From the NCBI GenBank assembly GCA_024403005.1, contig JAKSSQ010000039.1, positions 1-11,853 on the forward strand: DNA of 11,853 nucleotides, written 5' to 3'. The notes beneath the pieces were generated by a model. It was given only the letters and a program-made list of their open reading frames with translations. It was not told the DNA's origin and did not search any database. The position numbers and the translations under genes are program-made. The DNA comes from Clostridia bacterium (GTDB lineage Bacteria > Bacillota > Clostridia > Peptostreptococcales > Anaerovoracaceae). Positions 5,346 through 11,853 of this stretch are shown here, piece after piece (within the stretch, counting starts at the first letter, position 1; every line of letters begins with the position of its first letter).

Positions 5346-7670
5346 ATGCCTGGACCAATGGGTGGCATGGGGCCGCGAGGCTTCCTTACAGACGAAGAAA
5401 AAGCGAAGATGCCCAAAGTTACAAAGGGGCTTCTCGTTAGAATATTATCCTATTTAAGGCCTTACTGGCCCCAGTTTCTGCTGGTATTCATAACTATTCT
5501 GCTCTCTGCGACGGTAGGTCTTCTGCCTTCGATTATAACGGGGCGCATAGTGGACCAGGCCCTCGTGGGCGAAGACATGGCGCTTCTTATTAGGCTGCTG
5601 CTCTTCGCGTTCGGAGCCCTGGCGGCCAGCCAGATTATCGGCGTTATAGAAAATTACATTAACGCCTGGATATCCCAGCGCATCATCTTCGACATGAAGA
5701 ACCAGATGTACCTGCATCTGGAGCACATGCCCCACTCTTTCTTTACGACCGAAAAGCAGGGCGACATCATAACCCGCATGAACACCGACATAAGCGGTGT
5801 AAGTTCCGTTATAAGCAGCACCCTTTCTTCCATCGTAAGCAATACCGCTACCGTGGTTACGACTCTCGCAGCTTTATTTTCCATGAGCTGGCAGCTTGCA
5901 CTGGTGGGCATTGTGGTCATTCCTCTTCTGGTGCTCCCCACGAGAATCGTAGGCAAGTCCCGCTACAAGCTCCTTACGGAGAGCCAGGCCAAGAGCGACG
6001 AGATGAACCAGATCGTAAACGAAACCCTTTCCGTAAGCGGGTCCATGCTGGTTAAGCTGTTTACAAGAGAAGACAAGGAATACGAAAGGTTCGTCGGGGT
6101 CAATAAAGAACTTACTCAGATTTCCCTGCGCGAGCAGCGCACCGGCCAGTGGTTCAGAGTGGCAATGGGTATGTTTACCCAGCTGGGCCCTCTGCTTATC
6201 TACTTCGCCGGCGGCTATCTTATTATAAACAAACTGGATACCGGCCTTACAGTCGGCACCATAACCGCCACTGTAGCCCTTATAAACAGGCTTTACAGGC
6301 CCGTAGAATCCCTTCTTAACATCCAGGTCGATTTTACACGTTCCCTGGCCTTATTCTCGAGAATTTTCGACTACCTGGACAGAGACGAAACCATTAAGAA
6401 TCCGAAGAACGGCAAGACTCCCGACGTTTCCAACCGGGATATCTGCTACAGCCATGTGCGCTTCGGCTACACTCCCGATGCACCGATTTTTACAGACGCG
6501 AACTTTACCGTTCCCGGCGGACAGATGTACGCGGTGGTCGGCCCGTCCGGCTCCGGCAAGTCCACGCTGGTTAACCTCATCCCCCGCCTCTACGACGTGG
6601 ACGGAGGCAGCGTTACCATCGCAGGGGTAGACGTGCGAGAGTTTGACCTCAATCACCTTCGCGGCAGCATAGGCGTCGTAAGCCAGGATACTTACCTCTT
6701 TAACGGCAGCGTTCTGGACAACCTGCGCTACGCAAAGGAAGACGCGACTCTGGAAGAAATCCAGGAAGCCTGCAAGGTTGCAAACATCCACGACTTCGTA
6801 ATGTCCCAGCCGGAAGGCTACAATACTCAGGTCGGAAACAGAGGTTTAAAGCTCTCCGGAGGAGAAAAGCAGAGGCTTTCCATCGCAAGAGTTATTCTTA
6901 AAAATCCAAAGATTTTAATCCTGGACGAAGCGACTTCCGCATTGGATTCAATCTCCGAAAGCTCCATCCAGGACGCTCTGGAAGCTATGATGAAAGGCCG
7001 CACCAGCATCGTAATCGCCCACAGACTTTCCACGATTTTAAAGGCGGATAAGATTCTGGTCGTAAGCGGCGGCACCATCGCGGAGCAGGGCAGCCACGAA
7101 GAGCTGCTGGCACTCGGCGGCATATATAAGGAGCTTTACGAGACTCAGTTCCGCCTCGCAATCGACAATGAAATCGGCAAGAAATCCATGAATATCCGCG
7201 CCGCAAGCCTGGACGACCTCTACTCCATAGCCAACGTGGAAGCCTGCTGCTTCCCGGCTGCAGAGGCTGCAGGGAAGGAAGAATTCGAGCAGCGCTTAAA
7301 GTACTACGCAAACCACTTCTGGCTCATGTACGACGAAGACAAGCTTATAGCCTTCGTGGACGGCTTCGTAACGGACCTGCCGGATTTAACGGAAGAAATG
7401 TACTCAAGCGCCCACATGCACGACGAAAACGGCGCATGGCAGATGATTTTCGGCGTAAATACGGTTAAAGAATACAGAAACAACGGCTTCGCTTCCCAGC
7501 TCATAAACAAGGTAATCGAAGACGCGAAGGCTCAGGGCCGCAAAGGCGTGGTCCTCACCTGCAAAGAAGAACAGATTTCCTGGTACGAAAAATTCGCCTT
7601 CAAAAATGAAGGCGAATCTAAATCGGTTCACGGGAATTCCAAATGGTATCAGATGCGGCTCACTTTCTAG
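5346..7670 (+). CDS. ABC exporter (TMD-NBD) fused to a GNAT acetyltransferase
   Basis: The 774-residue protein has three parts. Residues of about 30-340 form a type IV (B-type) exporter membrane domain with about six segments. Residues of about 365-605 are the ATPase: Walker A GPSGSGKST (399-407), Q-loop Gln447, signature LSGGEKQ (503-509), Walker B ILILDEA (523-529) and switch His559, all intact, so it should be an active homodimeric exporter. After QFRLA (601-605) and a linker of only about 10 residues, the chain continues into a GNAT domain (615-774) with the acetyl-CoA loop around RNNGFA (711-716) and a typical C-terminal end (WYEKFAFKNEG...WYQMRLTF). The GNAT part resembles aralkylamine-type acetyltransferases. 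The ATG at 7188 that would begin a free GNAT protein has no ribosome binding site, and no stop separates the domains. AGGAGG at 5336-5341 lies just before the start. The substrate is unknown; the fusion suggests acetylation linked to export or resistance. Confidence 0.92.
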   Translation: MPGPMGGMGPRGFLTDEEKAKMPKVTKGLLVRILSYLRPYWPQFLLVFITILLSATVGLLPSIITGRIVDQALVGEDMALLIRLLLFAFGALAASQIIGVIENYINAWISQRIIFDMKNQMYLHLEHMPHSFFTTEKQGDIITRMNTDISGVSSVISSTLSSIVSNTATVVTTLAALFSMSWQLALVGIVVIPLLVLPTRIVGKSRYKLLTESQAKSDEMNQIVNETLSVSGSMLVKLFTREDKEYERFVGVNKELTQISLREQRTGQWFRVAMGMFTQLGPLLIYFAGGYLIINKLDTGLTVGTITATVALINRLYRPVESLLNIQVDFTRSLALFSRIFDYLDRDETIKNPKNGKTPDVSNRDICYSHVRFGYTPDAPIFTDANFTVPGGQMYAVVGPSGSGKSTLVNLIPRLYDVDGGSVTIAGVDVREFDLNHLRGSIGVVSQDTYLFNGSVLDNLRYAKEDATLEEIQEACKVANIHDFVMSQPEGYNTQVGNRGLKLSGGEKQRLSIARVILKNPKILILDEATSALDSISESSIQDALEAMMKGRTSIVIAHRLSTILKADKILVVSGGTIAEQGSHEELLALGGIYKELYETQFRLAIDNEIGKKSMNIRAASLDDLYSIANVEACCFPAAEAAGKEEFEQRLKYYANHFWLMYDEDKLIAFVDGFVTDLPDLTEEMYSSAHMHDENGAWQMIFGVNTVKEYRNNGFASQLINKVIEDAKAQGRKGVVLTCKEEQISWYEKFAFKNEGESKSVHGNSKWYQMRLTF

Positions 7671-7683
7671 GGCCGCATTTTTT
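7651..7683 (+). terminator. Intrinsic terminator overlapping the 3' end of the ABC-GNAT gene
   Basis: ATGCGGC (7653-7659) pairs with GCCGCAT (7672-7678), closing a 12-base loop that contains the TAG stop codon, and is followed by six T's (7678-7683). It therefore ends the plus-strand transcript within the last codons of the gene. On the opposite strand no U-run follows the hairpin, so it does not obviously terminate the convergent ABC-F transcript. Confidence 0.75.
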
Positions 7684-9268
7684 ATGCTTCTCCGATATAC
7701 TCGTCGTATGTGCAGAGTCTGTCGGTAAGCTTTCCTTCCGGGCTGAATTCCATGATTCTGTTTGCAATTGTCTGGATGAATTCGTGGTCGTGAGAAGCGA
7801 ACAGCACGTTGCTGTCGAAGGCGATAAGGCCGTCGTTTACAGCGGAAATGGATTCCAGATCCAGGTGGTTTGTGGGCTGGTCCAGCACGAGCACGTTGGA
7901 GCCGTAGAGCATCATTCTGGCGAGCATGCAGCGCACTTTTTCGCCGCCGGAAAGCACCTTAACCGGCTTGTAGACATCGTCGCCGGAGAAGAGCATTCTG
8001 CCCAGGTAGCCTCTCATGAAGGCTTCCGTCGTTTCTCTTGTGTACTGGCTGAGCCACTCAACCAGGTTGTAGTCGCAGTCGTTGAAGTATGCGCTGTTGT
8101 CCAGGGGGAAGTAGGAGTGGGTAATTGTAACGCCCCACTTGTAGTAGCCTTCGTCCGGTTCCAGCTCGCCGGAAATAATCTTAAAGAGCGTGGTATTTGC
8201 GATTTCGTTTTCACCTACAAAGGCGATCTTGTCGCCGGGGTTCACGCGGAAAGTAACGTTATCCAGCACCTTGACCCCATCAACAGTCTTGGAAAGACCT
8301 TCAACATAGAGGATTTCCTTGCCGGGAGCTCTGTCCATGTTAAAGCCGACGAAAGGATATCTTCTGGAGGATGCGGGCAGCTCTTCCAGAGCCAGGTTAT
8401 CCAGCAGCTTTCTTCTGGATGTAGCCTGCTTTGCCTTGGATTTGTTGGAGCTGAATCTGGAGATAAAGGCCTGCAGTTCTGCAATCTTGTCTTCTGTCTT
8501 TTTCTTCTGCTGGTTCCGCAGCTTCTGCATGAGCTGGGAAGATTCGTACCAGAATTCGTAGTTGCCTACGTACATCTTAATCTTGCCGTAGTCTACATCT
8601 ACGATGTTTGTGCAGACTGTATTAAGGAAGTGTCTGTCGTGGGATACGACGAGAACTGTTCCGGGATAGTCCAGAATAAAGTCTTCCAGCCATTCGATGG
8701 CTGCTATGTCCAGGTGGTTTGTAGGTTCGTCCAGCAGGATAATTTCCGGGTTTCCGAAGAGCGCCTGCGCAAGGAGGATCTTAACCTTCTGCTTTGCTGT
8801 AAGGCTGCCCATCATTTCGTAGAGCACATCTGTGGAGAAACCCAGGCCCTGGAGCAGTCTGCTTACATCGCTTTCTGCTTCCCAGCCGTTCATTTCCGCA
8901 AATTCGCCTTCCAGTTCGGATGCGCGGATACCGTCTTCGTCCGTAAAGTCTTCCTTAGCGTAGAGAGCATCCTTTTCCTTCATTATGTCGTAAAGGCGCT
9001 TGTTGCCCTGGATTACAGTGTCCAGAACCGTAAAATCGTCGAATTCGAAGTGGTCCTGCTTTAAAACGGACATTCTGGTGTGAGGCTTAATGGATACTGT
9101 GCCTGTGGTTGGTTCAAGGTCGCCGGAAAGTATCCTTAAAAAAGTGGACTTGCCTGCGCCGTTGGCACCGATAATTCCGTAGCAGTTTCCCTGTGTAAAC
9201 TTCAGGTCTACGTGCTTAAAAAGCGTCTGGCCGCTGAAGTTCATGCTTACGTCTTGTACTGTTAACAA
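7682..9268 (-). CDS. ABC-F family ATPase (YbiT-like), one degenerate ATP site
   Basis: This 528-residue protein has two ATPase domains, no membrane segments and a charged interdomain linker (about 240-300), the architecture of ABC-F proteins that act on the ribosome in translation or antibiotic protection. The N-terminal domain has Walker A GANGAGKS (34-41), Walker B IILLDEP (Asp180, Glu181) and His210. The C-terminal domain has the signature LSGGEK (439-444) and His493. These face each other in the head-to-tail pair, giving one intact site. The other site looks degenerate: the C-terminal Walker A is GENEIANTT with Asn358 for Lys, its Walker B is LVLDQP with Gln464 for the catalytic Glu, and the N-terminal signature is LTAKQK. 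The start is TTG (9266-9268), supported by AAAGGA at 9278-9283; the next ATG would cut into the first strand. It is convergent with the ABC-GNAT gene, 11 bases apart. Resistance or housekeeping cannot be told apart from sequence alone. Confidence 0.92.
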   Translation of the reverse strand: MLTVQDVSMNFSGQTLFKHVDLKFTQGNCYGIIGANGAGKSTFLRILSGDLEPTTGTVSIKPHTRMSVLKQDHFEFDDFTVLDTVIQGNKRLYDIMKEKDALYAKEDFTDEDGIRASELEGEFAEMNGWEAESDVSRLLQGLGFSTDVLYEMMGSLTAKQKVKILLAQALFGNPEIILLDEPTNHLDIAAIEWLEDFILDYPGTVLVVSHDRHFLNTVCTNIVDVDYGKIKMYVGNYEFWYESSQLMQKLRNQQKKKTEDKIAELQAFISRFSSNKSKAKQATSRRKLLDNLALEELPASSRRYPFVGFNMDRAPGKEILYVEGLSKTVDGVKVLDNVTFRVNPGDKIAFVGENEIANTTLFKIISGELEPDEGYYKWGVTITHSYFPLDNSAYFNDCDYNLVEWLSQYTRETTEAFMRGYLGRMLFSGDDVYKPVKVLSGGEKVRCMLARMMLYGSNVLVLDQPTNHLDLESISAVNDGLIAFDSNVLFASHDHEFIQTIANRIMEFSPEGKLTDRLCTYDEYIGEA

Positions 9269-9277
9269 TTTATTACA

Positions 9278-9283
9278 TCCTTT
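9278..9283 (-). promoter_or_regulatory. Ribosome binding site supporting a TTG start
   Basis: AAAGGA on the minus strand lies 9 bases before TTG (9266-9268), the first codon of the ABC-F protein. No in-frame ATG lies at a suitable distance. Confidence 0.65.
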
Positions 9284-9305
9284 CGCGTTATTTTAAAAGC
9301 ATTCC

Positions 9306-9327
9306 CGCTATTATACTACAAATAGCG
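9306..9327 (-). other. Stem-loop at the cupin gene end, possible weak terminator or leader structure
   Basis: CGCTATT (9306-9312) and AATAGCG (9321-9327) form a 7-bp stem with an 8-base loop that contains the cupin stop codon. On the minus strand a TTTT run comes only six bases after the stem, so termination would be weak. The same bases contain TATAAT (9310-9315, minus strand), which could be the -10 box of a separate ABC-F promoter, but no convincing -35 box is found at 16-18 bp. Confidence 0.4.
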
Positions 9328-9834
9328 CAGTTCGCCGGTTAATATTCTGAGTAGTTCTCTGGTTTCCTCGTCTTTTGCTGCGGCTTCCAGCTCTTCGAAG
9401 CTTCCCTTTGTATCGTCGCCGTCCCGATATGCAGGAGAGGTTGATGCGCTCATGCGTGCGTATCCGCCTTCACCCGCCATAAGCGCGCCCTGCCATGTGC
9501 CTCTGGGCACCGAAATCTGAGGTCTTTCGCCCTTTTCCAGATCCGTTCCCAGCACTTTTACTTCCGCTTTGCCCTCCGGGCCGATTAAGAGCAGCTTAAC
9601 TGCCGGGCCTTCGTGGTAGAACCAGTTTTCGTCTATGGTGAGCCTGTGCATGCAGGAAAAGCTGTCCGGCGTGAGCATATAGTAAATGGTTGAACAAATG
9701 GGTCTGTCCTCTTCTTCGTAGCCGAGAACCCCTTTGGGGAGTATCTGCTGAGCTCTGTAAGGCTGAGTCCACATGCCGCCTTCTCCGATTAAAGGCACCA
9801 GATTTAATTCTTTTATTATGTATTCTTTAGTCAT
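9316..9834 (-). CDS. DUF985-type cupin protein
   Basis: The 172-residue protein matches the DUF985 branch of the cupin fold: an EGGMWTQPYR segment (18-27), STIYYMLTPDSFSCMHRLTIDENWFYHEG (48-76) and PRGTWQGA (110-117). His63, Glu69 and His74 are the likely metal ligands. The reaction is not established for most of this family, so no function is assigned. The C-terminal 35 residues are acidic and helical, without the usual PGF ending, so this is a divergent member. The start is 9 bases after the stop of the dehydrogenase gene with no clear ribosome binding site, suggesting translational coupling within the minus-strand operon. Confidence 0.8.
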   Translation of the reverse strand: MTKEYIIKELNLVPLIGEGGMWTQPYRAQQILPKGVLGYEEEDRPICSTIYYMLTPDSFSCMHRLTIDENWFYHEGPAVKLLLIGPEGKAEVKVLGTDLEKGERPQISVPRGTWQGALMAGEGGYARMSASTSPAYRDGDDTKGSFEELEAAAKDEETRELLRILTGELRYL

Positions 9835-9843
9835 TTTTGCAGA

Positions 9844-10638
9844 TTATAGGTCTTTTAAGCTGTTATCGTAGCAGGGAGCGAGCATTACGCCGCAGTCCAC
9901 GGTTAAAGTCTGGCCGGTAACTGCGGAGGCGAGGTCCGAAGCGAAAAATGCGCAGGCCTTGCCTATTTCTTCGGCTTTTACAAGCCTTCCTAGAGGAGCT
10001 CTTTCGCTGTAACTTTCTCTCCAGCCGGGAATCCACTGTTCCTGGCCTTCTGCCCAGATTAATCCGGGAGCTACGCAGTTTACCCTTACATCCGGGCCGC
10101 ATTCGTGGGCCATGCATCTGGTCATCATTTCGACTGCAGCCTTGGAAATTCCGTAGTGAACCAGATTTCCTGCCGGATTGCTCGCGTTTATGGAAGAAAT
10201 GTTTACAATGCTTCCGCCGCCGGTCTCCTTCATCTTCTTTGCAGCGATTCTGCTCAGGAAGAAAACGCCTTTTGTGTTGGTGTCCAGCATGGAATCCCAG
10301 TCGCTTTCGGTAATCTTATTCATGGGCTGGGCCGGGTAGATTCCTGCGTTGTTCACCAGGATGTCCAGGCGGCCGAAAGCCTTGATTACCGCATCTATAA
10401 GAGGCTCTGCCTCGTTAATATCTGCCTGGTTGAATTTAAAGGTTTTCGCTTTAATTCCTTCTGCTCTGAGCTCTTCTGCCAGCGCATTAGCTTCATCGCC
10501 GTGGCTTGCGTAGGTGATCGCAATGTCTGCTCCTGCAGAAGCGAAAACTCGCGCAATATCCATGCCTGCACCCTTGCCTGCGCCGGTTATGAGGGCGGTT
10601 TTGCCTGTAAAATCTATTAAGCGGCTGATCTTTTCCAT
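9844..10638 (-). CDS. Short-chain dehydrogenase/reductase
   Basis: The 264-residue protein is a classical SDR: cofactor motif TGAGKGAG (residues 18-25), NNAG (96-99), Asn121, Ser148/149, and the catalytic YxxxK pair Tyr162 and Lys166. The length is typical and the C-terminal GQTLTVDCG is diagnostic. SDRs use NAD(P)H to interconvert alcohols and ketones; FabG-type or sugar/steroid alcohol roles are possible and nothing here separates them. The longest frame begins at 10662, inside the upstream gene, but GGAGG at 10644-10648 lies 5 bases before the ATG at 10636-10638, so the shorter start is chosen. This leaves a 13-base gap after the spermidine-synthase-like gene. Confidence 0.92.
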   Translation of the reverse strand: MEKISRLIDFTGKTALITGAGKGAGMDIARVFASAGADIAITYASHGDEANALAEELRAEGIKAKTFKFNQADINEAEPLIDAVIKAFGRLDILVNNAGIYPAQPMNKITESDWDSMLDTNTKGVFFLSRIAAKKMKETGGGSIVNISSINASNPAGNLVHYGISKAAVEMMTRCMAHECGPDVRVNCVAPGLIWAEGQEQWIPGWRESYSERAPLGRLVKAEEIGKACAFFASDLASAVTGQTLTVDCGVMLAPCYDNSLKDL

Positions 10639-10643
10639 AGTTT

Positions 10644-10648
10644 CCTCC
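10644..10648 (-). promoter_or_regulatory. Ribosome binding site fixing the dehydrogenase start
   Basis: GGAGG on the minus strand lies 5 bases before the ATG at 10636-10638. The earlier in-frame ATG at 10660-10662 lacks one and would put eight non-conserved residues ahead of the usual SDR N terminus. Confidence 0.8.
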
Positions 10649-10651
10649 GGG

Positions 10652-11853
10652 CTACATGGCATCTATAAGCCCTTTTATGCCCTGTTCTTCGTAAATTTCC
10701 TTGTAATATGCGACTTCGTTTTTAATGATTCCGTCGATCATCTTCATGCCGAGGAGCTCTACCGGAGCTTTGTCGTCGGTCATGAGGCGGCTGCCTGCTT
10801 CGTAAGCGGAAATACCGCCGCGCACTCTACCCATCATCCTGCTGAGCTCAACATCTGTTTCTCTGCGGGTGTTGTTTTCGAAAACAGACATCATGTCCGG
10901 ATTATTGGACGCAAAGAGTTCTCTGTTGGTTGAATACTTAACATCTGCCGTGTAAACTTCAGAAAATACGGAAGAAATGGTGTCTGCCAGATATTCGTTG
11001 ATGTTTCCTTCGGCGTCGCTGTGCATGTTCATGTTTACTACCATGACCCCATCAGCTGTCAGATGGTCTTTTACAAGAGTAAAGAACTCCGTCGTGGACA
11101 TCTGGAACGGAATGGTAATGTCCTGGTAGGCGTCTACCATAATTACGTCGTACTTTTCGTCGATTGCGTTCAGGTAGGCTCTGCCGTCGTAAGTCGTAAC
11201 TTCCACGTCTTCGGGAAGCTCGAAGTACTGCTTTGCGAGCTTTGTAATCTTGTCGTCGATTTCCACGCCTACGATTTTTGTGCTGCCGAAATAGCGCTTG
11301 CACTGGGTTGCATAGGTGCCTGTTCCGTTGCCGAGAATTAAGATGGAAAGTTCTTCTTTGTCCTTAATTCCAGCCATGTACGGAGCAGCCATGGCGTAGT
11401 CGTAATACATTCCCGTAAGGCCTTTGCTCTTAAGGTATACGGACTGAACGCCGAAGAGCACGTTGGTGGAAAGCACAACCTGCTTGTCGTCTTCGTAGAC
11501 CTGCAGATAGTTGTAGATGGATTCACCCTCGTATGTCAGGTTGCTCTGCCAGAAGGCAAAGCTGTTATTGTGGCCAAGCAGGCAGCATACGAGGAAGAGC
11601 ACCATGCTAACGGGTACCTGCCCGGCCTTTGTAAAATTTCCTTTGGAGCTTGCAAAATAAACGATTGCAAGGAGAAGCAGTATCCCTGCGAAAATCAGGA
11701 AAGTAATTGATGTTCCTACTGCCGGAATGCTTATAAACGTGGGGACAAATGTGCCGATAATGCTTCCGATTGTGTTGGAAGCGTTCAGCTTTCCTACTAC
11801 GCTTCCGCTGTCGTCCAGGCTGTCCACGGAGAATTTAACCAGTGAGGGGGTCA
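10652..11853 (-). CDS. Membrane-anchored spermidine-synthase-like protein (5' end outside window)
   Basis: The frame is open to the right edge of the window, so the N terminus is missing; about 400 residues are visible. A GTG at 11825-11827 is only an internal codon. Numbering from that codon, the visible N-terminal part has membrane segments near 15-35, 41-59 and 71-84, with SNTIGSIIGTF resembling the last transporter-like helices of multi-pass spermidine-synthase-like proteins. The soluble part (about 100-391) has the nucleotide-binding fold: LILGNGTG (163-170), VEID (188-191), YDGRAY (213-218) and VDAYQD (231-236). Typical spermidine synthases have GGGDG at the first motif; here it is GNGTG, so aminopropyl transfer from decarboxylated SAM should not be assumed. 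It is the first visible gene of the minus-strand operon. Polyamine-like synthesis or methyl transfer coupled to the membrane are both possible. Confidence 0.82.
   Translation of the reverse strand, partial: TPSLVKFSVDSLDDSGSVVGKLNASNTIGSIIGTFVPTFISIPAVGTSITFLIFAGILLLLAIVYFASSKGNFTKAGQVPVSMVLFLVCCLLGHNNSFAFWQSNLTYEGESIYNYLQVYEDDKQVVLSTNVLFGVQSVYLKSKGLTGMYYDYAMAAPYMAGIKDKEELSILILGNGTGTYATQCKRYFGSTKIVGVEIDDKITKLAKQYFELPEDVEVTTYDGRAYLNAIDEKYDVIMVDAYQDITIPFQMSTTEFFTLVKDHLTADGVMVVNMNMHSDAEGNINEYLADTISSVFSEVYTADVKYSTNRELFASNNPDMMSVFENNTRRETDVELSRMMGRVRGGISAYEAGSRLMTDDKAPVELLGMKMIDGIIKNEVAYYKEIYEEQGIKGLIDAM

Noticed and set aside
7188..7670. A separate GNAT gene starting at the internal ATG
   Set aside because: No ribosome binding site precedes this ATG and the frame is continuous with the exporter, so fusion is the simpler reading, although internal initiation is not excluded.
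7643..9064. A 473-codon open frame on the plus strand opposite the ABC-F gene
   Set aside because: It lies entirely antisense to a gene with clear motifs, has no ribosome binding site or recognisable domain, and is explained by the codon bias of the real gene.

Overview
The window looks like chromosomal DNA of a Gram-positive anaerobe of the Bacillota, most likely a gut or rumen clostridium. This is inferred from strong AGGAGG-type ribosome binding sites, short intergenic gaps, and the protein set: a short clostridial/streptococcal-type peptide deformylase paralogue, an aldo/keto reductase with a two-cluster ferredoxin tail, an ABC-F ATPase and a homodimer-type ABC exporter. No rRNA, tRNA, CRISPR array, insertion sequence or phage gene was seen.

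Layout. (1) Bases 1-2810, plus strand: the 3' part of a Thg1-like 3'-5' nucleotidyltransferase, a regulatory region of about 110 bases, a class II Fic protein with a C-terminal winged helix, a low-molecular-weight tyrosine phosphatase, and a deformylase-like protein that lacks one metal-binding histidine. A perfect 28-bp palindrome at 2814-2841 ends this unit and the convergent one. (2) Bases 2852-5236, minus strand: a tightly spaced operon of a half-size EamA-type transporter, an Fe-S aldo/keto reductase and a metallo-beta-lactamase-fold hydrolase, with a good promoter at 5277-5304. (3) Bases 5346-7670, plus strand: an ABC exporter fused in frame to a GNAT acetyltransferase, ending in an intrinsic terminator that overlaps its last codons. 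(4) Bases 7682-11853, minus strand: a membrane-anchored spermidine-synthase-like protein (5' end outside the window), a short-chain dehydrogenase, a DUF985-type cupin and an ABC-F ATPase.

The strongest points for follow-up are: four copies of TTCCCTTA/TAAGGGAA placed in exact dyad symmetry (centre-to-centre spacing 20-23-20) over the promoter, ribosome binding site and first base of the Fic start codon, which looks like an operator; the ABC exporter-GNAT fusion; an ABC-F protein in which all three motifs of one composite ATP site are degenerate while the other site is intact; and a deformylase paralogue with HEIDM in place of HExDH. The Thg1-like and Fic genes appear more AT-rich than the rest, which would fit separate acquisition.

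Three starts differ from the longest open reading frame. The EamA protein and the dehydrogenase start at internal ATGs just after GGAGG sites, and the ABC-F protein starts at TTG.
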